From PBB1 sp040400875 (GTDB lineage: Bacteria > Pseudomonadota > Gammaproteobacteria > Burkholderiales > Burkholderiaceae_C), in assembly GCA_040400875.1 (NCBI GenBank), contig JBBAPK010000007.1, forward strand, positions 27,089-91,088: a stretch of DNA of 64,000 nt. The letters run 5' to 3'. Below are positions 15,803-24,678 of the stretch, piece by piece. The notes beneath the pieces are model-generated. The model searched no databases, was not told the origin of the DNA, and worked only from the letters and a program-made list of their open reading frames with translations. Position numbers and translations under genes: made by a program. How positions within the stretch are numbered: the stretch's first letter is position 1; every line of letters begins with the position of its first letter.

Positions 15803-16954
15803 CTAGGGGAGGCAGTGGCTCGCCACCCAGCCGCTCGCATCGGCCGGATCGTCGACATATTGGGCGATCAGGCTGAACCAGTCCCAGCCGTAAGTCAGCG
15901 ACGCCAGTGCCACGGGCGCCCTCTCCGAGAGGGAAATCTGCAGTCTTTCATCCTGCATCAGACGCGCAATCTCGGCGGCCAGATGTTCGGGATCAGCAGC
16001 GCGGAACATCACGCAATCACGGTCTTTTTGTAAGCGACTGGCAAAGGCTGGATGGTCTGATACCACCACAGGAGTGCGCGCCGCCAAAGCCTCGCACAGC
16101 GTGTTGGGAAGGCCCTCGGCATACTCGTGTCGAGAAGGCACCAGCACCATGTCGGCCGAACGCATGCGGGCACGGACCTCTTCATTGGGCAAATTACCCA
16201 AGAAACGAATCCGGTCGGCGACCCCAAGTGCCTCTGCCCGCGCGGCCCAGACCTGAAGATCCCCGCTACCGGCAAAGTCGATTTCCAGCCGCAGGTTCCT
16301 CGCCGCCAGGAAAGCCGACGCCTCGAGGCAATCGCCGATCCCCTTCTCTTTCACCACGAGACCGGCGTAAAACGCCCTGAACAGGCAGTCTGACTGGGCA
16401 GCTGGCTTGGCATGCGGGTCGGGCGTCAGCGGTGGCCGGTCCCAAGGCACGATCCTGTCGGGCGCCAGACCCAGCACCGTTCGCATCGACAGCGAGGCGT
16501 TCAAACTGTGATTGCTGACGCAGGGCACATTCGGCCCCGAGAGCGCCCAGCGCAAAAGCTTGTTCTCGATCCGTTGTCGCAACGTTGCAGCACCAAAGAT
16601 ATCGGCAAAGACAGGCAGAGTAGGCACACCTCGCCAACGTGCCCACAGCAGCGCATAGCGGTGGGGCATCCGCACGATCATCCGGTCGGGCGCGAGTTCC
16701 GTCAGAAGCGGCAGGATCCGCCGCGCCGAGTAGGCAGTCGCGCCGTCGATTCCCATCGACCAGAGGTTCGGTGCGACTTTTTCGCGATGAGGGCGATCGC
16801 ACACCGACAAAGTGGTCACATGGAACCGCTCGCTCAAGCCGGCAACCAACTCAACCGAAGCGTTTTGGTCGCGGTATGTCTCGGGCAGGTCCTCGGACAG
16901 ACGCCTCCAAGCGGCCCCGTAATCCCCGTACTGAAAGACCAACAAACGTTCCAA
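15803..16954 (-). CDS. GT4-family glycosyltransferase
   Basis: A 383-residue GT-B fold protein with the C-terminal donor-site pattern of family 4. The pieces are FYAGLVVKEKGIGDCLEA, LEIDFAGSGDL, RIRFLGNLPNEEV and EGLPNTLCEALAARTPVV, including the conserved EX7E near residues 285-293. It should move a sugar from a nucleotide donor to a glycan or lipid acceptor. It stands alone among central-metabolism genes, looks less GC-rich than its neighbours and is bracketed by a 105-bp direct repeat. These are signs of a late arrival. The acceptor and sugar are unknown. Confidence 0.85.
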   Translation of the reverse strand: MERLLVFQYGDYGAAWRRLSEDLPETYRDQNASVELVAGLSERFHVTTLSVCDRPHREKVAPNLWSMGIDGATAYSARRILPLLTELAPDRMIVRMPHRYALLWARWRGVPTLPVFADIFGAATLRQRIENKLLRWALSGPNVPCVSNHSLNASLSMRTVLGLAPDRIVPWDRPPLTPDPHAKPAAQSDCLFRAFYAGLVVKEKGIGDCLEASAFLAARNLRLEIDFAGSGDLQVWAARAEALGVADRIRFLGNLPNEEVRARMRSADMVLVPSRHEYAEGLPNTLCEALAARTPVVVSDHPAFASRLQKDRDCVMFRAADPEHLAAEIARLMQDERLQISLSERAPVALASLTYGWDWFSLIAQYVDDPADASGWVASHCLP

Positions 16955-17107
16955 GCTCAGCTCCCGATTGGCCCCAAAGCACTCTCTTCGATCGACCCCA
17001 ACGCAGGGTTCGCTGTCGCAAGATCCAACAACATCGCAGCCCGGCCAGCCGCTCCTAGGCGCTCTTTATCTCGTCCAAAGGGTGCCAAATTCCCATGCCT
17101 AAATCCG

Positions 17108-17212
17108 GCTCAAGCGGCCCCTGTGGCAGCCCGCGCCGCAGGGCTTCAGCGCATCAGCAGACACACGGCGCGCGCTTCGATCGACTCGCCGCGGCCCACC
17201 GGGCCCATGCCT
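17108..17212. repeat. 105-bp direct repeat, copy 2
   Basis: Second copy of 15687-15791. It supplies the genuine 3' end of ispF and also carries a stray copy of the last bases of envZ, whose stop codon is changed from TAG to TGG. Same orientation as copy 1. Confidence 0.95.
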
Positions 17213-17643
17213 TCAGCGGTCTTCGCCTTGATGTTGACCTGATCGGGTTGCACCGTCATCGCCTGGCCCAGGCGCAAACGCATGGCCGGCACGTGCGGCG
17301 CCATCTTTGGTTTCTCGGCCACGATGGTGCAGTCGATGTTGGCGATCTTCCAGCCGGCAGCACGCACACGCCGCGCAGCCTCGGCCAGCAGCGCCAGCGA
17401 ATCGGCGCCGCGAAACTGCTCGTCGGTGTCTGGAAAGTGGCGACCGATGTCACCCATGGAGGCAGCGCCGAACAAGGCGTCGGTGATGGCATGCGCCAGC
17501 GCATCGGCGTCCGAGTGCCCTTGCAGGCCGTGCGTGTGGGGAATGGTCACCCCGCCCAGAATCAAGGCGCGGCCGGTCACCAGCGCGTGGCTGTCCCAGC
17601 CTTCGCCAATGCGAAATGGCGATGCGAATACAGGCGCGGTCAT
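17146..17643 (-). CDS. ispF: 2-C-methyl-D-erythritol 2,4-cyclodiphosphate synthase
   Basis: A 165-residue enzyme of the MEP isoprenoid pathway that cyclises CDP-methylerythritol phosphate with loss of CMP. The zinc ligands are visible in GEGWDSHAL (D17, H19) and DALAHAITDALFGA (H51). The signature GDIGRHFPDTDEQFRGADS and the C-terminal KTAEGMGPVGRGESIEA complete the family pattern. It lies 24 bp downstream of ispD, the usual pair. Its last 67 bases belong to the 105-bp repeat. Confidence 0.96.
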   Translation of the reverse strand: MTAPVFASPFRIGEGWDSHALVTGRALILGGVTIPHTHGLQGHSDADALAHAITDALFGAASMGDIGRHFPDTDEQFRGADSLALLAEAARRVRAAGWKIANIDCTIVAEKPKMAPHVPAMRLRLGQAMTVQPDQVNIKAKTAEGMGPVGRGESIEARAVCLLMR

Positions 17644-17667
17644 GGTGTGTCTTTCTCTGGGTTGAGC

Positions 17668-18387
17668 TCAGCGTGTGCGCAGCAGCCTGGCCGCCAGCGC
17701 AAAGTCGGGCGGGAACGTGACCTTGAGGTTTTCCATGTCGCCGCATACCAGCCGCGGGGCGTGCCCGAGCGACTCGACGGCACTGGCTTCATCGGTGACC
17801 GACACGCCGGCGCGCTCGGCGGCCATCAGCGCGTCTCGCAGCAAGCCGATGCGAAACATCTGCGGCGTTTGCGCCTGCCACATGCGCGATCGAGCCACAG
17901 TGGCACCCACGCGCTCGTCGTCGTCCCATGCGCGCTTGAGCGTGTCGGCCACGGGCAGCGCCAGCAGCCCGCCCACCTCGTCGTCGAGGCAGGCATCGAT
18001 CAGCCGATCCACTGCCTCAGGCAGGATCAGGCAACGCGCAGCGTCATGAACCAGCACCCAGTCACTTGGCTGCGCCCCGCGCTCGATCAGGCAATCCAGG
18101 CCGCGCGACACGGTGGCGGCGCGGGTGGCACCACCGCGATATTCCAGCCAACCTTCAAAGCCCGGCAGCAGCGACGCGAAGTGCGTGTCGGTCGCACTCA
18201 GCATCACCAGCACCCGATGCAGCCTGTCGACCTGAGCCAGCGCGGCCAGCGTGTGGCCGACCACCGTGCTGCCGGCCAGGGTTTCGTACTGCTTGGGGCC
18301 CACGCTGCCGGCGCGTTCGCCCACACCGGCACACGGCACGACAGCGTAGAGACGGGGCGAACTGTGGGGGCTGGGCGGCAGGGGCAT
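17668..18387 (-). CDS. ispD: 2-C-methyl-D-erythritol 4-phosphate cytidylyltransferase
   Basis: A 239-residue nucleotidyltransferase, the third enzyme of the MEP pathway, which makes CDP-methylerythritol. It has the N-terminal CTP loop PCAGVGERAGSVGPKQY, the segment VLVHDAARCLI, and RSRMWQAQTPQMFR followed by VTDEASAVESLG. It is first in a two-gene ispD-ispF operon and divergent from mfd; a strong -10-like TATAAT lies between them. Confidence 0.95.
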   Translation of the reverse strand: MPLPPSPHSSPRLYAVVPCAGVGERAGSVGPKQYETLAGSTVVGHTLAALAQVDRLHRVLVMLSATDTHFASLLPGFEGWLEYRGGATRAATVSRGLDCLIERGAQPSDWVLVHDAARCLILPEAVDRLIDACLDDEVGGLLALPVADTLKRAWDDDERVGATVARSRMWQAQTPQMFRIGLLRDALMAAERAGVSVTDEASAVESLGHAPRLVCGDMENLKVTFPPDFALAARLLRTR

Positions 18388-18412
18388 GGGGGCTTTGTAA
18401 CGGGGTGAATTC

Positions 18413-18418
18413 TATAAT
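18413..18418 (+). promoter_or_regulatory. -10 element upstream of mfd
   Basis: A perfect TATAAT in an AT-rich spot within GC-rich DNA, 55 bp before the mfd ATG. No good -35 hexamer is seen 16-18 bp upstream. The complementary strand also reads TATAGAAT, so the same spot could serve ispD. Confidence 0.5.
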
Positions 18419-18429
18419 TTGCCCCTGCT

Positions 18430-18459
18430 TCGCCCCGCAGGGATCGTCTCTCGGGGCGA
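18430..18459 (+). other. Stable hairpin in the mfd leader
   Basis: TCGCCCCG (18430-18437) pairs perfectly with CGGGGCGA (18452-18459) around a 14-base loop, and TTTGCTTTG follows. It would lie in the mfd 5' untranslated region, ending 13 bases before the start codon. CTGC/GCAG (18425-18428 with 18437-18440) offers a small competing hairpin. A role in attenuation or translation control is conjecture. Confidence 0.45.
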
Positions 18460-18472
18460 TTTGCTTTGTCTG

Positions 18473-21400
18473 ATGAAAACACCCTCTATCGCCCCCGGCA
18501 AGCGCCACACCCTGCCGCGTCCACTTGGCTGCGCCGATTCGCTGCTGATAGCGCGCCACGCGCAATCGCAAGCCGCGCAAAAGCGGCTGACCGCCATCTT
18601 CACCGCCGAGCCTGCCGACACCCAGCGGCTCGAAGGCGAGCTGTCGTTTTTCGCGCCTGAGCTTCGCATCGCCGTCTTCCCCGATTGGGAAACGCTGCCC
18701 TACGACACCTTCTCGCCGCACCAGGATTTGATCTCCGAGCGGCTCGCCACGCTGTGGCGGCTGCTGCACGCGCGCAACAACGGCGAGCTCGACGTGGTGC
18801 TGATGCCCGCGTCGACCGCGCTGGTGCGCCTCGCACCGCCGAGCTTCCTTGCCGCTTACACCTTCAACTTCAAGCAAAAGGAAAAGCTCGACGAGGCCGC
18901 GCTCAAGGCGCAACTCACGCTGGCTGGCTACCAAAACGTGAGCCAGGTGGTGTCGCCGGGCGAATACGCGGTGCGCGGCGGGCTGATCGATTTGTTTCCG
19001 ATGGGCTCGCTGGTGCCCTACCGCGTGGACCTGTTCGGCGACGAGGTTGATTCGATACGCACCTTCGACCCCGACACCCAGCGCAGCTTGTACCCGGTGC
19101 CTGAAGTGCGGCTGCTGCCAGGTCGCGAATTTCCGATGGACGAGGACGCGCGCAATGCATTTCGCTCGCGCTGGCGAGAGCGCATGGAAGGTGACCCGAC
19201 CAAGGTTCGCCTGTACAAGGACATCGGCACCGGCCTGGCCACGGCGGGCATCGAGTACTACCTGCCGCTGTTCTTCGACCAGACGGCCAGCATCTTTGAA
19301 TACCTGGGTGCGGGCAGCGATCAACCCGCCGCGCTGGTGCTGCATGGCGAGGTCGATGAGACCCTCAAGCGCTTTTGGGTCGACACGCGCGAACGCCATC
19401 GCTTCTTGCAGCACGACCGCGAGCGGCCCATCTTGCCGCCCGAAGACCTTTTCCTGCGCTCGGAAGACTTCTTTACGCTGGCTGGCGCTCACGCCACGCT
19501 CAGCCTGCGCGGTCGCGACTCGGCCGATGACGCCGCGCTCAGTTGGGCGCGCGCCCTGCCCGATCTGGGCGTTGACCGCGGCGCGCCCGAGCCGCTGAAA
19601 AAGCTGCAGATCCACGTGGGCACCACAGCGCACCGCGTGCTCATCGTGGCCGAGACGCAAGGCCGGCGCGAAAGCCTGCTCGAGCTGCTGCGCGACAGCC
19701 GCATCGAGCCGCCGAGCGTGGCCTCGCTGGCCGAGTTTCAATCGAGCGACGAGCGTTTCGCGATCGCAGTGGCGCCGATGGCCTCGGGCTTTTTCTGGAG
19801 CGATGCCGAAGAAGGCGTGGCCATCGAGTTCATCACCGAGACCGAACTGTTCGCCACCAGCCCGACCGCACGCCGGCGCCGCAAGCAAGAGCAAGTCAGC
19901 GATGTCAATGCGCTGATCAAGGACCTGTCCGAGCTGAAGGTAGGCGATCCGGTGGTGCACATGAACCACGGCATCGGCCGCTACGTGGGCTTGCGCAACA
20001 TCGACACCGGCGACGGCGACAGCGAGTTCTTGCACCTTGAGTACGCCGACAAGGCCACGCTGTACGTGCCAGTGGCGCAACTGCACCTGATCAGCCGCTA
20101 CACCGGCGTCAGCGCCGAGGAAGCACCGCTGCACCGACTGGGCTCGGGCCAGTGGGAAAAGGCCAAGCGCAAGGCGGCCGAGCAGGTGCGCGACACCGCG
20201 GCCGAACTGCTGCACCTGTATGCCCGCCGCGCCGCGCGCGAGGGCTACGCATTTCGCTTTTCGCCACACGACTACGAGGCCTTTGCCGCGAGCTTCGGCT
20301 TCGAGGAAACGCCCGACCAGAAGGCCGCCATCCACGCCGTCATCCAGGACATGATCAGCCCCAAGCCCATGGACCGGCTGGTGTGCGGCGACGTGGGTTT
20401 CGGCAAGACCGAAGTCGCCTTGCGCGCGGCCTTTGTGGCGGTGACCGGCGGCAAGCAAGTGGCCATCCTGGCGCCCACCACGCTGCTGGCCGAGCAGCAC
20501 TACCAGAACATCTCCGACCGCTTCGGCAAGTGGCCGATCAAGGTCGCCGAGATGTCGCGTTTTCGGTCGACCAAGGAAATCAAGGCCGCGCTCGAAGGGC
20601 TGGACGACGGCACCATCGACATCGTGGTCGGCACTCACAAGCTGCTCAGTCAGGGCACGAAATTCAAGCGCCTCGGGCTGCTGGTGATCGACGAGGAACA
20701 CCGCTTTGGCGTGCGCCACAAGGAAGCGATGAAGGCCTTGCGCGCCGAGGTCGACGTGCTCACGCTCACCGCCACGCCCATACCGCGCACGCTGGGCATG
20801 GCGCTCGAGGGCCTGCGCGACCTGAGCGTCATCGCCACCGCACCGCAGCGTCGCCTGTCGATCAAGACCTTCGTGCGCAGCGAATCGAGCGGCACCATCC
20901 GCGAGGCGGTGCTGCGCGAGTTGAAGCGCGGCGGTCAGGTCTACTTCCTGCACAACGAGGTCGACACCATCGAGAACCGCCGCGACAAGCTCGCCGAGCT
21001 GCTGCCTGAAGCACGAATCGCCATCGCCCACGGCCAGATGCCCGAGCGCGAACTCGAGCGTGTGATGCGCGACTTCGTGGCCCAGCGCCACAACCTGCTG
21101 CTGTGCTCGACCATCATCGAAACCGGCATCGATGTGCCCAGCGCCAACACCATCGTCATCAGCCGCGCCGACAAGTTCGGTCTGGCGCAGTTGCACCAGC
21201 TGCGCGGTCGGGTCGGCCGCTCGCACCACCAGGCCTACGCCTACTTGCTGGTGCCCGACATCGAAGGGCTCACCAAGCAGGCCGCGCAGCGCCTGCAAGC
21301 CATCCGGGACATGGAAGAACTGGGCTCGGGCTTCTATCTGGCCATGCACGACCTCGAGATCCGTGGTGCGGGCGAGGTGCTGGGCGAAAACCAGAGCGGC

Positions 21401-22012
21401 AACATGATGGAAGTCGGCTTCCAGCTCTACAACGAGATGCTGGCCGAGGCGGTGCGCTCGCTGAAGCTGGGCAAGGAACCCGATCTGATGTCGCCGCTGT
21501 CGGTGACCACCGAGATCAACCTGCACTCGCCGGCGCTGCTGCCCAACGACTACTGCGGCGATGTGCACACCCGGCTGAGCCTGTACAAAAAGCTGGCCAG
21601 CGCTTCGAAGAACGAGCAGATCGACGCGATGCTCGAGGAGATCACCGACCGCTTCGGCAAGCTGCCGACACAGGGCCAGACGCTGTTCGATGTACACCGG
21701 CTGCGCGTGCTGGCCAAGCCGTTCGGCGTGATGAAGATCGACGCCGCGCCGGCCCTGACGGTCATCAGCTTCCGGCCCAACCCGCCGGTTGACGCCATGA
21801 AGATCATCGAACTGGTGCAAAAAAATCGCCACATCAAGCTCGCGGGCAACGACAAGCTGCGCATCGAGCGCGCCACGCCTGCCGCCAAGGACCGCGCCCA
21901 GACCATCCGCGACGTGCTGCGCGCGCTGGGCCAGCCCACCAGCCATGACGTTGCAGCAGCCCACATCCCGCCCGCGCGGCCACCCCAAGCCCTCACGGGA
22001 AGACCGAAATGA
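18473..22012 (+). CDS. mfd: Transcription-repair coupling factor
   Basis: A 1179-residue DNA translocase that removes RNA polymerase stalled at lesions and recruits the UvrABC system. The N-terminal UvrB-like region (about 1-460) is followed by the RNA-polymerase-interaction domain (VGDPVVHMNHGIGRYVGL). The RecG-like motor has Walker A CGDVGFGKTEVALRAA, the DEEH box VIDEEHRFG and motif III TATPIPRTL. RGRVGRSHHQAYAYLL and the C-terminal TRCF domain complete it. The ATG at 18473 gives the usual N-terminus. The stop overlaps serB as ATGA. Confidence 0.97.
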   Translation: MKTPSIAPGKRHTLPRPLGCADSLLIARHAQSQAAQKRLTAIFTAEPADTQRLEGELSFFAPELRIAVFPDWETLPYDTFSPHQDLISERLATLWRLLHARNNGELDVVLMPASTALVRLAPPSFLAAYTFNFKQKEKLDEAALKAQLTLAGYQNVSQVVSPGEYAVRGGLIDLFPMGSLVPYRVDLFGDEVDSIRTFDPDTQRSLYPVPEVRLLPGREFPMDEDARNAFRSRWRERMEGDPTKVRLYKDIGTGLATAGIEYYLPLFFDQTASIFEYLGAGSDQPAALVLHGEVDETLKRFWVDTRERHRFLQHDRERPILPPEDLFLRSEDFFTLAGAHATLSLRGRDSADDAALSWARALPDLGVDRGAPEPLKKLQIHVGTTAHRVLIVAETQGRRESLLELLRDSRIEPPSVASLAEFQSSDERFAIAVAPMASGFFWSDAEEGVAIEFITETELFATSPTARRRRKQEQVSDVNALIKDLSELKVGDPVVHMNHGIGRYVGLRNIDTGDGDSEFLHLEYADKATLYVPVAQLHLISRYTGVSAEEAPLHRLGSGQWEKAKRKAAEQVRDTAAELLHLYARRAAREGYAFRFSPHDYEAFAASFGFEETPDQKAAIHAVIQDMISPKPMDRLVCGDVGFGKTEVALRAAFVAVTGGKQVAILAPTTLLAEQHYQNISDRFGKWPIKVAEMSRFRSTKEIKAALEGLDDGTIDIVVGTHKLLSQGTKFKRLGLLVIDEEHRFGVRHKEAMKALRAEVDVLTLTATPIPRTLGMALEGLRDLSVIATAPQRRLSIKTFVRSESSGTIREAVLRELKRGGQVYFLHNEVDTIENRRDKLAELLPEARIAIAHGQMPERELERVMRDFVAQRHNLLLCSTIIETGIDVPSANTIVISRADKFGLAQLHQLRGRVGRSHHQAYAYLLVPDIEGLTKQAAQRLQAIRDMEELGSGFYLAMHDLEIRGAGEVLGENQSGNMMEVGFQLYNEMLAEAVRSLKLGKEPDLMSPLSVTTEINLHSPALLPNDYCGDVHTRLSLYKKLASASKNEQIDAMLEEITDRFGKLPTQGQTLFDVHRLRVLAKPFGVMKIDAAPALTVISFRPNPPVDAMKIIELVQKNRHIKLAGNDKLRIERATPAAKDRAQTIRDVLRALGQPTSHDVAAAHIPPARPPQALTGRPK

Positions 22013-22719
22013 CAGCTGAATTCGCGCCCGGCCTGATCGTTCAGGGATTCAAACCACCGTTGCTTCTGAGTGACTTCAAGCTCATCGCGTTCGACATGGA
22101 CTCGACGCTGATCAACATCGAATGTGTCGATGAGATTGCCGATGCCGCCGGGCGCAAGGCCGAGGTGGCCGCCATCACCGAAGCCGCCATGCGCGGCGAG
22201 ATCACCGACTACAAAGACAGCCTGCGCCGGCGCGTGGCGCTGCTGCAAGGCGTGCCGGTCACAGCGCTCGAGCAGGTCTACAGCCAGCGCTTGCGACTCA
22301 ACCCCGGCGCCGAAACACTGGTGCAGGCCTGCCAGGCCGCTGGCCTGAAAACGCTGCTGGTGTCGGGCGGCTTCACCTTTTTCACCGACTGCATCCGCGA
22401 CCGTCTGAGGCTCGATGCGGCGCGTTCCAATGTGCTCGAAGTCGAAGCCGGCGTGCTCACCGGTCGCATGGTCGACCAGCCCTGGGGCGACATCTGCGAC
22501 GGCGAGGAAAAGCGCCGCACGCTGCTGGCCACCTGTGCCGAAATGGGCATCAGCGCGGCGCAGGCGATTGCAGTCGGCGACGGCGCCAACGACCTGCCGA
22601 TGATGGGCGTGGCCGGGCTGTCGGTGGCGTACCACGCCAAGCCGCGCGTGCGCGAGCAGGCGATGGTGGCGATCAACGAAGGCGGCCTGGACCGCCTGCT
22701 CGAGGTGCTGCGCGCCTGA
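22009..22719 (+). CDS. serB: Phosphoserine phosphatase
   Basis: A 236-residue HAD-family enzyme that releases serine from O-phosphoserine. The catalytic motif is FDMDSTL (D29 nucleophile, D31 acid/base). Motif II is LLVSGGFTFF, and motif III/IV are KRRTLL and VGDGANDLPM. It is the short form without an N-terminal ACT domain. It overlaps mfd by four bases and is probably translated with it. Confidence 0.95.
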   Translation: MTAEFAPGLIVQGFKPPLLLSDFKLIAFDMDSTLINIECVDEIADAAGRKAEVAAITEAAMRGEITDYKDSLRRRVALLQGVPVTALEQVYSQRLRLNPGAETLVQACQAAGLKTLLVSGGFTFFTDCIRDRLRLDAARSNVLEVEAGVLTGRMVDQPWGDICDGEEKRRTLLATCAEMGISAAQAIAVGDGANDLPMMGVAGLSVAYHAKPRVREQAMVAINEGGLDRLLEVLRA

Positions 22720-22725
22720 GCCGAA

Positions 22726-23244
22726 TCACACCGGCGCGCTGAGCACCACGATGCCGTCCTCGTCGGCCACCAGCCATTCGCCGGGGCGCACAGTGACGCC
22801 CTGAATCTGCACCGCCACATCGCGCAGGCCCCGGTTCTTGCGGTCGGTGGGCAGCGGCATCAAGCCCAGCGCGCGGATGCCCACATCGGCGGCGGCCAGC
22901 TCGGCGCTGTCGCGCACACAGCCATCGACCACGATGCCGGCCCAGCCGTTCTTGGCTGCGCCCGCAGCGATGTTGCCGCCAACCAGTGCGCGGCGCAGCG
23001 ATGCGCCGCCGTCGACCACCAGCACACGGCCGGCGCCAGATTCTTCGAGCGCGGCCTTGACCACCGAGTTGTCATCCAGGCAGCGCACGGTGCTGATGGG
23101 CCCGGCAAAGCGAGCCTTGCCGCCGAAGTTCTTGAACACCGGTGGCAGCGCACGAAAGGCGCCGCTGGTGTCGGTCTTGTACTGGTCGCCCAGATCGCAG
23201 GTGTTGGCGCAAGGCTGGGCTGGGGAGGGATCGGCAGCGTTCAT
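22726..23244 (-). CDS. RraA-like protein
   Basis: A 172-residue RraA fold protein. GGNIAAGAAKNGWAGIVVDG (about 95-114) followed by CVRDSAEL is the family signature. In some members this region binds Mg2+ and pyruvate-type substrates (4-hydroxy-4-methyl-2-oxoglutarate aldolase); E. coli RraA instead inhibits RNase E. Sequence alone does not decide between these roles. The start at 23244 (MNAADPS) matches the family length; an in-frame start 20 codons upstream would add a tail with no family resemblance. Confidence 0.85.
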   Translation of the reverse strand: MNAADPSPAQPCANTCDLGDQYKTDTSGAFRALPPVFKNFGGKARFAGPISTVRCLDDNSVVKAALEESGAGRVLVVDGGASLRRALVGGNIAAGAAKNGWAGIVVDGCVRDSAELAAADVGIRALGLMPLPTDRKNRGLRDVAVQIQGVTVRPGEWLVADEDGIVVLSAPV

Positions 23245-23322
23245 GGGGTCGAGATCGAGTTGGGTTTGAGCGCACTGTGCCACGGGCCAAGTGCCACCAG
23301 TCACCGGCGCCCGCAGCGCGGC

Positions 23323-24597
23323 TCAGGCCGCCGACGTCGACGCAGCGATGCGCCGGCGCTGGAGGCTGGAACCCACCGCGGCGGCCGACACCACGCTCAG
23401 CGCCATCGCGAGTGCCGAGCCATAGAACACGCCAGGCGGCCAGCCGTGGTCGAGCAAGGAGCCGAACAGCGGAGCGGCCAACGCAAAGCCGAGGTCGAGT
23501 GCCGAATACACCGTGCCGTAAACGCGGCCGGTGGCGCCCGGCGGCGCCGCACGCTTGATCAGCATGTCGCGCGACGGCATGGCAATGCCGACACCAAAGC
23601 CCGAAACCGCCACCAGCACGACCGCCCACACGCCAGACACCACGCCCGTGCCCACCAGTGTCAGCAGGGCTGCCGAGGCCAGCAGGCACGGGCCGATGAT
23701 GCGCTCGAGCCGCTCGCTGCGAGTCACCAAAAAGCCGCCGATCACGATGCCCACCGCGCCAAACAGCATGAAGCCGGTGACCACCAGCGAGGTGGTCGAC
23801 AAAGGCAGCCCGGCGATGATCTGCAGTGCTGGGCTGCCAAAACTCTGGATGGCGCTGAGCGCAAAACTCGACCAAAGGAAAAACGAGAAACACAGCCACA
23901 ACGTGGGCATGCGCAAGAACGCCATCGGGTGCTCGGCCACGGCGGCCGGAACTCCACGCGCCGCAGACAAAGGAACGTGCACCGCGTGACCCCGGCTGTC
24001 GTCGAGGGCATCTCGCTGCCACCACATCACCGCGAGCACCGTCAGCGCCAGGACAGACGCACCCACAGCGGCCACGCGCCAAGACTCGAATGCGGTAGCC
24101 AACCCGGTCAGGAACACCGGCGCCAAGGCCCAGCCGAGGTTGCCGGTGAGGCTGTGAACACTGAAGGCGTGACCCAGGCGCTTGAACGACACGCGGCGGT
24201 TCAAGATGGTGAAGTCGGCTGGATGGAAAGGCGCGTTGCCCAGACCCGCCAGCGCTGCGGCCAGCATCAGCCCGGCATAGCCCGTGGCCATCGACAGCGC
24301 CAGGCCCGACAGCGCAAAGCACACCATCGCGGCGAACAGCACCGGGCGCGCGCCGATGCGGTCGACCACGAAGCCGGCAGCGGCCTGTCCGCTGCCCGAC
24401 ACCACAAACAGCGTGGTCACCAGCAAGCCGAGTTCGGCGTAGCTGAAGCCGAAGTCGTGAACCAGCAGCGGAAACAGTGGGGGCAGCAACAGGTGAAAGA
24501 AGTGCGAGGTACCGTGCACCAGACCGACCAGCGAAATCGTGCGAACGTCTTCCCGCAGGGAAGCTTCGTTGGCGTCAGTGGCAGCCGGTGTGTTCAT
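23323..24597 (-). CDS. MFS transporter
   Basis: About 424 residues with twelve predicted transmembrane helices. The cytoplasmic loop 2-3 signature reads GFVVDRIGARPVLFA, and GNAPFHPADFTILNRRV in the fourth-fifth helix region resembles the fosmidomycin-resistance (Fsr) branch of MFS. A charged central loop lies near residues 195-225. The start at 24597 avoids a long unlikely N-terminal extension present in the same frame. The substrate is unknown; an efflux role is only suggested by the subfamily. Confidence 0.85.
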   Translation of the reverse strand: MNTPAATDANEASLREDVRTISLVGLVHGTSHFFHLLLPPLFPLLVHDFGFSYAELGLLVTTLFVVSGSGQAAAGFVVDRIGARPVLFAAMVCFALSGLALSMATGYAGLMLAAALAGLGNAPFHPADFTILNRRVSFKRLGHAFSVHSLTGNLGWALAPVFLTGLATAFESWRVAAVGASVLALTVLAVMWWQRDALDDSRGHAVHVPLSAARGVPAAVAEHPMAFLRMPTLWLCFSFFLWSSFALSAIQSFGSPALQIIAGLPLSTTSLVVTGFMLFGAVGIVIGGFLVTRSERLERIIGPCLLASAALLTLVGTGVVSGVWAVVLVAVSGFGVGIAMPSRDMLIKRAAPPGATGRVYGTVYSALDLGFALAAPLFGSLLDHGWPPGVFYGSALAMALSVVSAAAVGSSLQRRRIAASTSAA

Positions 24598-24678
24598 CAG
24601 GGGGTCGATTGTCGAACACCCAGCGCAGATAATCATCGGCGCGCCAAAGTCGCCAGATCCAGTCTTACAAGGAATCCC

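Noticed and set aside
18155..21988. A 1277-codon open frame on the minus strand
   Set aside because: It is a codon-bias shadow of mfd in GC-rich DNA, is His/Gln/Arg-rich without domains, and overlaps ispD as well.
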